From NCBI GenBank assembly GCA_026004435.1, contig BPJD01000001.1, forward strand, positions 1 through 64,000: 64,000 bases of DNA, read 5' to 3'. The stretch's first letter is position 1, and every line of letters begins with the position of its first letter. This DNA comes from Patescibacteria group bacterium (GTDB lineage Bacteria > Patescibacteriota > Microgenomatia > UBA1406 > GWC2-37-13). A program made the translations under genes and the position numbers. A model generated the notes under the pieces. The model worked only from the letters and a program-made list of their open reading frames with translations, was not told the origin of the DNA and ran no database searches. Of this stretch, positions 1 to 6,803 are shown piece after piece.

Positions 1-33
1 GGCGGGCGCTTTCAACCACTCAGCCACCTCTCC
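1..33 (-). tRNA. tRNA-Ser, 5' half, runs off window
   Basis: Read on the minus strand, the sequence starts with GGAGAGG followed by a long D-arm (GCTGAGTGGTTGAAAGC) and CGCCCGCC. This is the usual 5' half of a bacterial class II tRNA-Ser. The anticodon, variable arm and 3' half lie beyond the left edge, so the isoacceptor cannot be read. The 5' end is only two bases after the TAA of the GIY-YIG gene, which suggests a shared transcript. Confidence 0.75.
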
Positions 34-162
34 TTTTAGAGTTTATGTTTTAGAGTTTCTCTGCCAATTCCTGTTTTGTAAAAGTGTTCTTGTTGTGACC
101 ATTGATCTTTGTTGGTATACGCTTCATAGTATACCAGTTCAAACGGTCTTCTGTTTTTAGTT
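1..162. repeat. Direct repeat copy A (GIY-YIG end + tRNA-Ser start)
   Basis: Bases 1-162 are identical to 358-519 (offset 357), with no mismatch seen. The first difference is at 163/520. The left end may extend outside the window. The repeat carries the 3' part of the GIY-YIG gene and the 5' half of tRNA-Ser. Confidence 0.95.
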
Positions 163-287
163 GCTTTTACTTTTCCTGCATTGTGTTCTTTTACTCTTCT
201 TTTTAGATCTTTAGTCTTTCCAATATAAAGTTTTTTGTCTTTCAGGCTTCGTAAAACATAAATGTAAAAGAACTTTTTTCTTTGCAT
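36..287 (-). CDS. GIY-YIG domain protein (UPF0213-like)
   Basis: 83-aa single-domain protein. FYIYVLRS near the N-terminus and KLYIGKTKDLKRRVKEHN match the two halves of the GIY-YIG core: YVL stands in for GIY, YIG is present, and the conserved Arg is in DLKRR. The family holds small endonuclease-like proteins related to UvrC and Slx1 whose substrates are mostly unknown. The gene lies directly upstream of tRNA-Ser on the same strand with a 2-nt gap. Its last ~42 codons are duplicated, together with the tRNA 5' half, at 358-519. The family call is firm; the function is not. Confidence 0.85.
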   Translation of the reverse strand: MQRKKFFYIYVLRSLKDKKLYIGKTKDLKRRVKEHNAGKVKATKNRRPFELVYYEAYTNKDQWSQQEHFYKTGIGRETLKHKL

Positions 288-309
288 CTGATTTATAAGT
301 AAAAACTAA

Positions 310-357
310 ACCCGCTCTTCCGCCTAAAACGGCGGACCCGCCGACTTGGGCGGGCAA
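310..357. repeat. GC-rich double hairpin
   Basis: An island of high G+C in an AT-rich region. It contains two palindromes, CCGCCTAAAACGGCGG and CCCGCCGACTTGGGCGGG, followed by another GGCGGG that merges into the tRNA anticodon-stem sequence. It sits between the truncated tRNA copy and the start of the intact GIY-YIG gene. The repeated CCCGCC/GGCGGG blocks could have served as the recombination point for the duplication. Confidence 0.7.
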
Positions 358-390
358 GGCGGGCGCTTTCAACCACTCAGCCACCTCTCC
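358..390 (-). pseudogene. truncated tRNA-Ser copy (5' half only)
   Basis: Identical to the 5' half of tRNA-Ser at 1-33, but it breaks at the anticodon stem. No T-arm (TTCGAATC-like) or 3' acceptor strand follows in the next 100 bases in the tRNA's direction. It cannot fold into a tRNA. Confidence 0.8.
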
Positions 391-392
391 TT

Positions 393-519
393 TTAGAGTT
401 TATGTTTTAGAGTTTCTCTGCCAATTCCTGTTTTGTAAAAGTGTTCTTGTTGTGACCATTGATCTTTGTTGGTATACGCTTCATAGTATACCAGTTCAAA
501 CGGTCTTCTGTTTTTAGTT
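393..519 (-). pseudogene. GIY-YIG gene fragment (C-terminal 42 codons)
   Basis: Same reading frame and sequence as the C-terminal half of the 36-287 gene, ending with the same TAA. The catalytic N-terminal half is absent. Upstream of position 519 the sequence changes to unrelated AT-rich DNA, so this is a duplication remnant. Confidence 0.85.
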
Positions 520-540
520 TTCACTTAAAATCATTTAGAC

Positions 541-553
541 AATGTCGTAAATT
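541..553 (+). repeat. 13-mer AATGTCGTAAATT, copy 1 (intergenic)
   Basis: Exact copy of a word found six times in the window, always in this orientation. This one lies between the GIY-YIG fragment and tRNA-Val. Confidence 0.6.
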
Positions 554-568
554 AATGTAATGTGCTTG

Positions 569-641
569 TGGTCGCTGATGGATTTGAACCATCAACCTCC
601 TCGATGTGAACGAGGCGCTCTGCCAATTGAGCTAAGCGACC
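569..641 (-). tRNA. tRNA-Val(CAC)
   Basis: Folds as a complete 73-nt tRNA on the minus strand. The 7-bp acceptor stem is GGTCGCT/AGCGACC, the D-arm is AGCTCAATTGGCAGAGC, and the anticodon stem CCTCG/CGAGG closes the loop TTCACAT (anticodon CAC, Val, reads GUG). The T-arm is GATGG-TTCAAAT-CCATC with discriminator A. The 3' CCA is not encoded (the next bases read CAA), so a CCA-adding enzyme is required. Confidence 0.93.
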
Positions 642-769
642 AAAATATTTGTATATTTTACCATTTTCTTTAAAGTTGTTTGTTTAAGTTAGTTTTTTTA
701 CTTTAAATCAATACTGGGGTTGAAAAATAATTTAGTTTTGTTTTATGATAATATGTTAGTTTTAGTTTT

Positions 770-1276
770 ATGCGAGCCATCTTACTTACTAACATTGAAA
801 GAAAAAAACTGGTTGAAGAATTTTTGTTAGAGATAAAACTCAATGGTTTCTTCTCTAAAAAAATTGTTCTTAACAAAGGCTCTAAACCTAGTGAAATTAA
901 TTCAGAGATTGAAAGATCAGATTTTGTTTTTATATTGAAATCAGAGTTTGAGAACACCTCTTTAGGTTATTATTTTGCAAGAAGTATTGAAAAATCAAAA
1001 CCTGTTTTAGTTTTTCTGTATAAACATAACGATAATTTTTTTAGTTTTTTTAAAAAAAATAAAGTGTTGGTATCAATATTAGATGATACTGTCAAATTAT
1101 CTGAATTAGTTAGCAAGGCAGTTAAAAAAGCTGTGATATTAAGAGATAAAAGATTTAATTTTTTTATTCCAGCTGATCTTTTAAATTATTTAGAATCTGT
1201 AGCTAAAGCAAATAAAACAACTAAGTCCTCTATTTTAAGACAGTTGATTATAGATTATAAGAATAAACACAGTTAA
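770..1276 (+). CDS. NDT-like domain + ribbon-helix-helix protein
   Basis: 168 aa. Residues ~1-100 have the pattern of nucleoside deoxyribosyltransferase / TIR-like Rossmann folds: a short strand AILLT, then EIERSDFVFILKS, then SLGYYFARSIEKSKPVLVFL (the 'SxGxxxE...A..KPV' segment, here lacking a clear catalytic Glu). Residues ~122-168 (FNFFIPADLLNYLESVAKA...SSILRQLIIDY) look like a CopG-type ribbon-helix-helix DNA-binding domain. A TATGATAAT-like -10 lies close upstream of the ATG. It could be a sensor-regulator that binds a nucleotide-like ligand. Function is not known; the domain calls are by pattern only. Confidence 0.55.
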   Translation: MRAILLTNIERKKLVEEFLLEIKLNGFFSKKIVLNKGSKPSEINSEIERSDFVFILKSEFENTSLGYYFARSIEKSKPVLVFLYKHNDNFFSFFKKNKVLVSILDDTVKLSELVSKAVKKAVILRDKRFNFFIPADLLNYLESVAKANKTTKSSILRQLIIDYKNKHS

Positions 1277-1549
1277 TTATGTAAAATATATTTTGCAATT
1301 AAGTTTTGGTTGCTGGAAAGAAGTTTCCAAATAGAGACAGATTTAGTTAATCTTAAGATAACAATACTAAATTCTTCTTAATTCAGATTTTTTAAAAGAT
1401 CTAGTTATTGTTAACAACTATTTTAACAACTTGAATACTAATCTCTTGACAATTTAACTGTGTTGTTGTTATTATAAAACCTGCCTCTAAATTGTTGTTT
1501 TGTCTTATATTATTTTAATAAAAAATAAATAACAAAATTGATTTTTATT
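1277..1549 (+). promoter_or_regulatory. intergenic region with promoter and direct repeats
   Basis: No gene seen. It holds a direct repeat TTAACAACT at 1411-1419 and 1423-1431 (12-bp period, about one helical turn). After it come TTGACA at 1446-1451 and TATTAT at 1470-1475 (18-bp spacer), a plausible promoter for the 1550 gene. The repeats lie just upstream of the -35, a place typical for an activator or repressor. Confidence 0.4.
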
Positions 1550-2056
1550 ATGTTTTTGGCAAAGATAAATAAAAAAAAATTGTTCGAATCTATTTATAAA
1601 AGGCAGTTTAATTACTTAGAGTGGTATTTAGCAAAATTTTTGAATGATGCCTTAAAGATTCGCAAATCTACCTTAGATTCAAATCTTATAGCAGTAGCTA
1701 AATTTTTATTCTTTGATATTAACCAAAGTTATTTTAACTGGGTTTATAAAAATTTTGGACAGCATAAACTTGAGTTTGAATTGAATTATTTTGCCCATAG
1801 AGATAAACAACACAATGTTTTGATTGCTGTTGTATCAAATTCTGAACTATTGACTGACATTTTATTTAAGTTAGTCAATTTAAAGATGACTGATCTTGAT
1901 TCTAACTTTAATCTGTCTGAAATTAAGAAAATGGTTAGGATTTTTTATTTAGAGAATAAAAAAAAGATAGGCAGTTTTACAAAATCAAAGAACTTTGTTT
2001 TGTCGGATTTTCAGATAAGTTATGATACATATCTGTCTAAACTTCAGCAAATTTAA
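1550..2056 (+). CDS. hypothetical protein
   Basis: 168 aa from the ATG at 1550; an in-frame TTG at 1538 would add four residues, but the ATG is preferred. Lys/Phe/Asn-rich, no signal peptide or membrane segment, predicted mostly helical. It begins FLAKINKKKLFESIYKRQFNYLEWYLAK and carries no motif I recognise. It is preceded by a promoter-like TTGACA/TATTAT and followed by ~100 bp containing the promoter of the TasA-like cassette, so it is probably its own transcription unit. Its neighbours suggest a regulatory or surface role, but nothing in the protein shows this. Confidence 0.6.
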   Translation: MFLAKINKKKLFESIYKRQFNYLEWYLAKFLNDALKIRKSTLDSNLIAVAKFLFFDINQSYFNWVYKNFGQHKLEFELNYFAHRDKQHNVLIAVVSNSELLTDILFKLVNLKMTDLDSNFNLSEIKKMVRIFYLENKKKIGSFTKSKNFVLSDFQISYDTYLSKLQQI

Positions 2057-2097
2057 ATCTTAATAAATACCTAAACTTTTTAAATTTTAATTAACTC

Positions 2098-2127
2098 TTG
2101 ACAAGATACACAAATTTTGTGTATATT
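2098..2127 (+). promoter_or_regulatory. promoter with 19-bp palindromic operator
   Basis: TTGACA at 2098-2103 and TATATT at 2122-2127 (18-bp spacer). Inside the spacer, 2106-2124 is a perfect palindrome ATACACAAA-T-TTTGTGTAT. A dimeric repressor bound there would block RNA polymerase. The start codon of the TasA-like gene is 33 bp downstream of the -10, so this transcript has a leader. Confidence 0.65.
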
Positions 2128-2159
2128 GATAATAGTTATAAGTTAAATAACATAAAATT

Positions 2160-2786
2160 ATGAAAATAAATAAAAATGTTTTAGTCATTGTAATGGTGGC
2201 TTTGGTATCTGCTGGTATCGCAGGAACCTTTGCTTACTTCACAGCAATTAGGACTGTGCAACAAAGCCAGTTTGAAGTAGGAACTTTGGATTTGTCTGTT
2301 GATTCAAATGGTAATGTTTTAGAACCTTTTGTTTTAGAAAATCTTGGTGAAAATGGCAATATGTCAGGGTCCAAAACTTGGACTATTAGAAACACAGGAT
2401 CTTTGCCTGGTATTGTAAGGGTTAGTTTGGCAAATCTTCAGAACACTGAAAATGGTTGTAATGATCAGGAGAAAGCCGTTGAGCCAGGTTGTGAGAACGA
2501 TAATGTAGGAGAATTAGGAGATTTAATTAATCTAACTGTTTCAGTAGATGGGCAACAGATGTTTTCTACTACGATTGGTCCTAATGATGAGTCTGCTCTA
2601 GGAAATCTCTGGGATGCAATGCAGAATCAAGTTATTCTTGATCCCAATGAGACCACAGATATTACCTTTGCTTGGAGTTTGAATGAAAATGCTTACGGCA
2701 ATGAGATTCAAAGTGATGCAGTTAATTTTGATGTAAATTTTAGACTAGTTCAACAGATTAGTGGACCAACACCGACAAACCCATAA
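2160..2786 (+). CDS. TasA/camelysin-like secreted protein
   Basis: 208 aa. The N-terminus has the SipW-dependent signal layout: KINKNVLVIVMVALVSAGIA, then GTFAYFTA (compare the GTxAYFxD motif of TasA and CalY) and FEVGTLDLSVDS, the start of the mature beta-sandwich. The rest is acidic and Asn/Gly-rich with no further membrane segment, as expected for an exported fibre subunit. It is first in a cassette with its likely signal peptidase downstream. A strong terminator hairpin between the two probably keeps this transcript more abundant. In Bacillus, TasA forms biofilm fibres; here a surface fibre or coat is inferred. Confidence 0.75.
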   Translation: MKINKNVLVIVMVALVSAGIAGTFAYFTAIRTVQQSQFEVGTLDLSVDSNGNVLEPFVLENLGENGNMSGSKTWTIRNTGSLPGIVRVSLANLQNTENGCNDQEKAVEPGCENDNVGELGDLINLTVSVDGQQMFSTTIGPNDESALGNLWDAMQNQVILDPNETTDITFAWSLNENAYGNEIQSDAVNFDVNFRLVQQISGPTPTNP

Positions 2787-2807
2787 GGTTTTGGTTAGTT
2801 CAGGTTT

Positions 2808-2848
2808 AGGCCGAAAAGCAAGTATGATTGCTTTTCGGCCTTAAAGTT
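2808..2848 (+). terminator. intrinsic terminator / attenuator
   Basis: A 14-bp perfect stem, AGGCCGAAAAGCAA (2808-2821) with TTGCTTTTCGGCCT (2828-2841), 6-nt loop GTATGA, followed by TAAAGTTTTTTTA. It is the clearest rho-independent terminator in the window. It lies between the TasA-like gene and the signal peptidase gene, whose ATG follows 14 bp later, so read-through probably sets the level of the peptidase. Confidence 0.9.
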
Positions 2849-2861
2849 TTTTTAGAAAATA

Positions 2862-3341
2862 ATGGATGCTATTGCTAAATTTTTTAACCTATTAAGCAGT
2901 TTAATATTATTGTTGTTCTCTATTCTAATTGGGTTATCTTTTGTCTCAAATACAAATGTTTTAGGTGGTTTAAAGTTTTATGTAGTTCAATCAGGATCAA
3001 TGTCTCCTACTATAAATATTGGAGATATTATCGTTGTTAACCCTCAACACAGATATTTTCAAAACGATGTAATAACCTTTAAAACAGATAGCAATAGTAT
3101 AGTTACGCACAGAATAGTAGAGGTTAAAGATGATAATAAAGAGTTTGTGACCAAAGGAGATGCTAATCGATCTATAGATCAAGGTACTGTGATGGCAAAA
3201 TCAGTAATTGGCAAGGTTATTTATGTAATTCCCAAATTAGGTTATTTGTCTGCTTTTGCTAAAACACCATTGGGGATTTTGGTATTTATAGGTGTGCCGA
3301 TTTTTGCTTTAGTGTTTGATAAGTTGGCTAAAAAGAACTGA
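2862..3341 (+). CDS. signal peptidase I, SipW/ER type
   Basis: 159 aa with an N-terminal membrane segment (~8-32) and a C-terminal one (~135-153). The catalytic Ser is in VQSGSMSPTINIGDIIVV. The general base region reads NSIVTHRIVEV, so it uses the Ser-His type found in SipW, archaeal and ER enzymes rather than Ser-Lys. TKGDANRSID is the conserved GDAN box. It lies between two proteins with SipW-type N-termini, its probable substrates. It should act at the outer face of the membrane. Confidence 0.88.
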   Translation: MDAIAKFFNLLSSLILLLFSILIGLSFVSNTNVLGGLKFYVVQSGSMSPTINIGDIIVVNPQHRYFQNDVITFKTDSNSIVTHRIVEVKDDNKEFVTKGDANRSIDQGTVMAKSVIGKVIYVIPKLGYLSAFAKTPLGILVFIGVPIFALVFDKLAKKN

Positions 3342-3356
3342 TTGTGAAAGTTGTCA

Positions 3357-3941
3357 ATGTTAAATTTAAGAATTAAATTAGTTTTTATATGTTTTATTAT
3401 TACTGGTTGGATTTTATTAGTCTCAGAGTATACCTCAGCTGATCTTGTAGCAGAAAGAGTTGTTAAGAATAACTCTTTTAAAACAACAACCTTATCTTTT
3501 GGTTCGTTAAACAGCGCTAGTTTCTCTCCTCTATCATTTTTGTTTACTGTTTCTGGGTTTAAACCTTCTGGGTTTGATATTAAAGCAGTTAATATTTTAA
3601 ATCAAGGTAAAATGAGTTTTAAGTATAGAATTAGTTCAAAGATAACAGGAGGAGACCAGCAGCTTTGTGGTGAATTAAGACTCAAGTTGTTTGATCAATC
3701 TTTTTCAGAAAAGTATAATAGAAAGTTAAAGGATCTTAACTTTGACTCTCAGTTAGATCAAAACGGTTCAGAGTTTTGGGTTTTTTATCTGCAGCTGCCT
3801 GATAATGCAGGTTCTAATTTGCAAAACAAAACCTGCGAGTTTGACCTAATCTTTAAAAGCTGGAGAAATTACCCTAATGAAGAAGGAGGCTTCTCTGCTT
3901 TAAGGGTCTTGTCTAATAATATCTCTACTGCTAGTTGGTAG
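3357..3941 (+). CDS. second TasA/CalY-like secreted protein (probable)
   Basis: 194 aa from the ATG at 3357 (a TTG at 3351 is in frame; the ATG has GAAAG upstream). It has one N-terminal hydrophobic segment (LVFICFIITGWILLVSE), then TSADLVAERVVKNNSFKTTTLSFGSLN. This resembles the start of mature SipW substrates, where an N-x-F-x-(A/T)-x-x-L pattern follows the cleavage site. A Cys pair (QQLCGEL, NKTCEFD) could form a disulphide. It may be a minor fibre component or anchor, as TapA is for TasA. Family assignment is tentative. Confidence 0.55.
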   Translation: MLNLRIKLVFICFIITGWILLVSEYTSADLVAERVVKNNSFKTTTLSFGSLNSASFSPLSFLFTVSGFKPSGFDIKAVNILNQGKMSFKYRISSKITGGDQQLCGELRLKLFDQSFSEKYNRKLKDLNFDSQLDQNGSEFWVFYLQLPDNAGSNLQNKTCEFDLIFKSWRNYPNEEGGFSALRVLSNNISTASW

Positions 3942-3943
3942 TT

Positions 3944-3975
3944 TTTATCTTCTTTGAGCAGTAAAGAAAGATAAA
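3944..3975 (+). terminator. hairpin after the TasA-like cassette
   Basis: TTTATCTT-CTTT ... AAAG-A-AAGATAAA forms a 12-bp AT-rich stem with one bulge directly after the stop codon. It lacks a clear T-run, so it may be a weak terminator or a 3' stabiliser. The rest of 3976-4166 holds no gene that I can see. Confidence 0.4.
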
Positions 3976-4166
3976 GCCTTAAAGTGATATAGTATTGGCT
4001 TGATATCATAAACTAAAAATAAGGCTGGGCACTGGTTTTATGGTGTAATTAAAGTTTTGTCTTGATTGAACTCACTAAAAGCTGAAAGCAGTCCTTTTAA
4101 TCTGGCTTATTTTATATATTTTATTTTGATGGGTATTATTCTTTTTATTTTTTATAAAATATCATT

Positions 4167-4832
4167 ATGTTTCCTTTAAAAGACTTAACTTATAGAAAAT
4201 CGTTTCCTTTGATTAATTATCTTATTATTATTACAAATTTTGCTGTTTTTTTGTATCAGATATCTCTTCCTGATTTTGATAAGTTTGTTTACAATTATGG
4301 TTTTGTTCCTTCTCGGTTTTCTCCTTTTGAGCTGGATTTTTATAAATATGCGTTTTTCTCTATGTGGCTGCATGGAGGCTGGTTTCATATTTTGTCTAAT
4401 ATGTGGTTTTTGCATATTTTCGGTGATAATGTTGAGGATAAGTTAGGTCATTTCAGTTATCTTTTGTTATACATTTTTTCTGGATTTTCAGCTGTTTTCC
4501 TTCAGTATTTATTATCTGTTGAAAGTATTCTACCAATGATTGGAGCTTCTGGAGCTGTTTCTGGTGTTGCTGGAGCTTATTTTGTCTTGTTTAAACACTC
4601 TAAGATCTTAAGTCTGGTGGTTGGTTTGTTCGGCTTTATTCATTTATTAGAGCTTCCTGCTTGGTTTTTTTTAGGCTACTGGTTTTTTATTCAGCTGTTT
4701 TCAGGTATTGGTTCCTTATTGTCTTATGATCCTAATTTAGGAGGTGTTGCCTGGTTTGCCCATTTAGGAGGGTTTTTATATGGTTATTGGACAGCAAAAA
4801 AATTTAAAAGAAAGACCTCCTTTTTTACCTAA
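4167..4832 (+). CDS. rhomboid family intramembrane serine protease
   Basis: 221 aa with about six membrane segments. The catalytic Ser is in PMIGASGAVSGVAGAYF and the catalytic His in WFAHLGGFLYGYW. The conserved WxHGGWFHILSNMWFLHIFG segment (rhomboid HxxxN region) is at ~67-90. It cleaves membrane proteins within the bilayer; substrates are unknown. A TATAAA sits 8 nt before the ATG, so the mRNA is probably leaderless. It converges on the phosphoesterase gene with a 1-bp gap. Confidence 0.92.
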   Translation: MFPLKDLTYRKSFPLINYLIIITNFAVFLYQISLPDFDKFVYNYGFVPSRFSPFELDFYKYAFFSMWLHGGWFHILSNMWFLHIFGDNVEDKLGHFSYLLLYIFSGFSAVFLQYLLSVESILPMIGASGAVSGVAGAYFVLFKHSKILSLVVGLFGFIHLLELPAWFFLGYWFFIQLFSGIGSLLSYDPNLGGVAWFAHLGGFLYGYWTAKKFKRKTSFFT

Positions 4833-4833
4833 T

Positions 4834-5490
4834 CTAATATCTTGTCTGCTGCAGTTTTATTTTGCCGTCTTCTGCTGTTATAAATGAAGCAAACCCATAA
4901 TGGATAAATCCGGAGTTGGCAAAGCTGTTTTTAAGATCTAGCATCGGAAAATGTGTGTGTCCAAAAGCGTATAAAAAGTTCTTCTTTGGTTGTATTTTCT
5001 TTTTAAGTTCTAGTGTTTTGTATCTAAAATAAGTGTTTTTAAAAATGTCTATATTGATATTAAAGACAGTGTCTATTAGCAGTTGAAGTAGATTAAGTGT
5101 TTTTTTATGTCTTATATTTAAAGGATCATAGTTGTTTTTTTCATCAAATAATGGTATTAATCTGTTTCCGTGTTCAGTTTTTATAGTTATCTCTCCTGAT
5201 TGTATTGTTGTGCTTTGGTTAAACTCTTTGCATATTGTTGTTATTTTTGAGTCGGCAAGTAATTTGTGGTCATGGTTGCCCCAGTTATAGTAGGCTTTTT
5301 TTTGAAGTTGCGGAAAAAGAACTTTCCAGCCTGATGTGTAAAATTTATTAAACTCTGTTTTGTATCCGTCCCAAAAGTCTCCGTTGATTATAATTTCATC
5401 TGCCCAGTTAATTATTTTTTGCAGTAGTTTAAGTTTGTTAGGCTCCTCTTTTTCAGTCAGATGTGTGTCGGAAAAGATTAGTAATTTCAT
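4834..5490 (-). CDS. metallophosphoesterase
   Basis: 218 aa, calcineurin-like fold: FSDTHL (D-x-H), NGDFWDGY (GD), NWGNHDH (GNHD) and FGHTHFP (GHTH), i.e. all metal-binding motifs are present. The layout resembles UDP-2,3-diacylglucosamine hydrolase (LpxH)-like and other short phosphoesterases, but CPR bacteria are not expected to make lipid A, so the substrate is open. It overlaps the upstream transporter gene by 4 bp and is probably co-translated with it. Confidence 0.85.
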   Translation of the reverse strand: MKLLIFSDTHLTEKEEPNKLKLLQKIINWADEIIINGDFWDGYKTEFNKFYTSGWKVLFPQLQKKAYYNWGNHDHKLLADSKITTICKEFNQSTTIQSGEITIKTEHGNRLIPLFDEKNNYDPLNIRHKKTLNLLQLLIDTVFNINIDIFKNTYFRYKTLELKKKIQPKKNFLYAFGHTHFPMLDLKNSFANSGFIHYGFASFITAEDGKIKLQQTRY

Positions 5491-6788
5491 TTATAAAATA
5501 TATGATAAAAAAATAAGTGTTTGATTACAATAAAGATTAAACTTATTATTAGAGTTGAGATTGTTATCGGAAATCCATAGCGCATAAAGTTCATAAAGGT
5601 TATGTTTTTTTCTTTTTTTGTATCTATACTGCGTTTGTAAATGTCTATTCCTACTACATTTGCGCTTGCTCCTATCATTGTCATATTTCCTCCCAGGTCA
5701 GCTCCTAAAGTTAAAGCTACCCACAATGGTTTTATATTTAGTCCAATCTGCCCCATTTCTTTGACTAGATCTACTAATACAATAGTAATTGGTATGTTGT
5801 CTATAAAGCCAGAGCTTAATCCAGAAAAACCTAACATAAATGTTGAAAGTTTTAGTTCGTCTTCTCCTACCTTTGTTTTAATTAACTCAGCAAAGATCTC
5901 TAATACTCCTACTTTTTCTAAAGCTCCTATTATGATGAATAAACCTATGAAAAAAAAGATTGTTTGCCACTCTATTTTTTCATAGGCTTTTTCCACTTCT
6001 TCATTAGTTATAAGAAGAAGCAGAAATGCTCCAAAAAGAGCTATAACCGAGGCTTCTATATGAAATATATTATGAGTAAAAAACCCAAATAAAACTAATC
6101 CTAATACTAATAGAGATTTTTGTAAAAGCAGTTTGTCTTTTATTACTCCTTCTGTGTTGATTTTTTCAATTTTTTTAAAATGAATGATTTTTTCTCTCAG
6201 CTTATTTTTAAAGAGTAAATAAGTTATAAATAGACTTATTATGATAATAATAGAAATTATGGGCAGCATTGTTAGCAGAAATTCGTTAAAGGTAATATCT
6301 AGCGCTGAAGCTATTATTATATTGGGCGGATCTCCTATAATTGTTGTTGTCCCTCCTATGTTTGAAAAGAATATCTCTGTTAATACAAATGGATAAGGAG
6401 ATATGTTAAGAATTCTTGCGATAAATAATGTTGTTGGCACTATAAGTATTATTGTAGTCACATTATCTAAAAAGGCTGAAAATAGTGCTGTAACAAGAGC
6501 AAGAATAAACAATAATCTTACTGGCCTGCCTTTGGCAAGCTTGACAGATTTTATTGCTGTGTACTCAAAGATTCCAGTTTTGCCCAAAATCTGAACTATG
6601 ATCATCATTCCTATAAGCAGTCCTAATACATTAAAGTCTATAGACTCCAAAGCTTCATGAAAGTTAAGTACTCCTGTCAGAATTATTAAGCTAGCCCCTA
6701 TCATAGCAACTATTGATCTGTTGACTTTCTCTGAGGCTATTAGAGCCAAAGATACTAAAAACACTGTTAGTGCTATTGTTGTTTGCAT
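5487..6788 (-). CDS. ArsB/NhaD-type ion transporter
   Basis: 433 aa with about eleven membrane segments, in two related halves. The first has FSAFLDNVTTIILIVPTT and the second SGFIDNIPITIVLVDL; these paired 'S-x-x-x-DN-x-x' loops and GADLGGNMTMIGASANVV are typical of the ArsB/NhaD/CitMHS superfamily. It could be a Na+/H+ antiporter or an anion permease; the sequence alone does not decide. It is in a run with a CBS-domain protein upstream (15-bp gap) and a phosphoesterase downstream (4-bp overlap). Confidence 0.85.
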   Translation of the reverse strand: MQTTIALTVFLVSLALIASEKVNRSIVAMIGASLIILTGVLNFHEALESIDFNVLGLLIGMMIIVQILGKTGIFEYTAIKSVKLAKGRPVRLLFILALVTALFSAFLDNVTTIILIVPTTLFIARILNISPYPFVLTEIFFSNIGGTTTIIGDPPNIIIASALDITFNEFLLTMLPIISIIIIISLFITYLLFKNKLREKIIHFKKIEKINTEGVIKDKLLLQKSLLVLGLVLFGFFTHNIFHIEASVIALFGAFLLLLITNEEVEKAYEKIEWQTIFFFIGLFIIIGALEKVGVLEIFAELIKTKVGEDELKLSTFMLGFSGLSSGFIDNIPITIVLVDLVKEMGQIGLNIKPLWVALTLGADLGGNMTMIGASANVVGIDIYKRSIDTKKEKNITFMNFMRYGFPITISTLIISLIFIVIKHLFFYHIFYK

Positions 6789-6803
6789 ATTTTTTTCAGA
6801 TTG

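Larger units (their letters stand above)
358..519. repeat. Direct repeat copy B
   Basis: Exact copy of 1-162. Here the tRNA half is followed (minus-strand sense) by GC-rich hairpins instead of the rest of a tRNA, and the GIY-YIG part is cut off after ~42 codons. Both genes are therefore truncated in this copy. Confidence 0.95.

Noticed and set aside
358-519. CRISPR-like or phage attachment repeat
   Set aside because: There are only two copies, 162 bp long and made of gene and tRNA sequence, with no integrase beside them. The Xer recombinase 7 kb away looks like the housekeeping enzyme.
703-957. Minus-strand 84-aa ORF over the 770 gene
   Set aside because: Antisense shadow of the + strand gene, which has domain patterns and a promoter.
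2997-3182. Minus-strand ORF inside the signal peptidase gene
   Set aside because: Shadow of a gene with clear catalytic motifs on the other strand.
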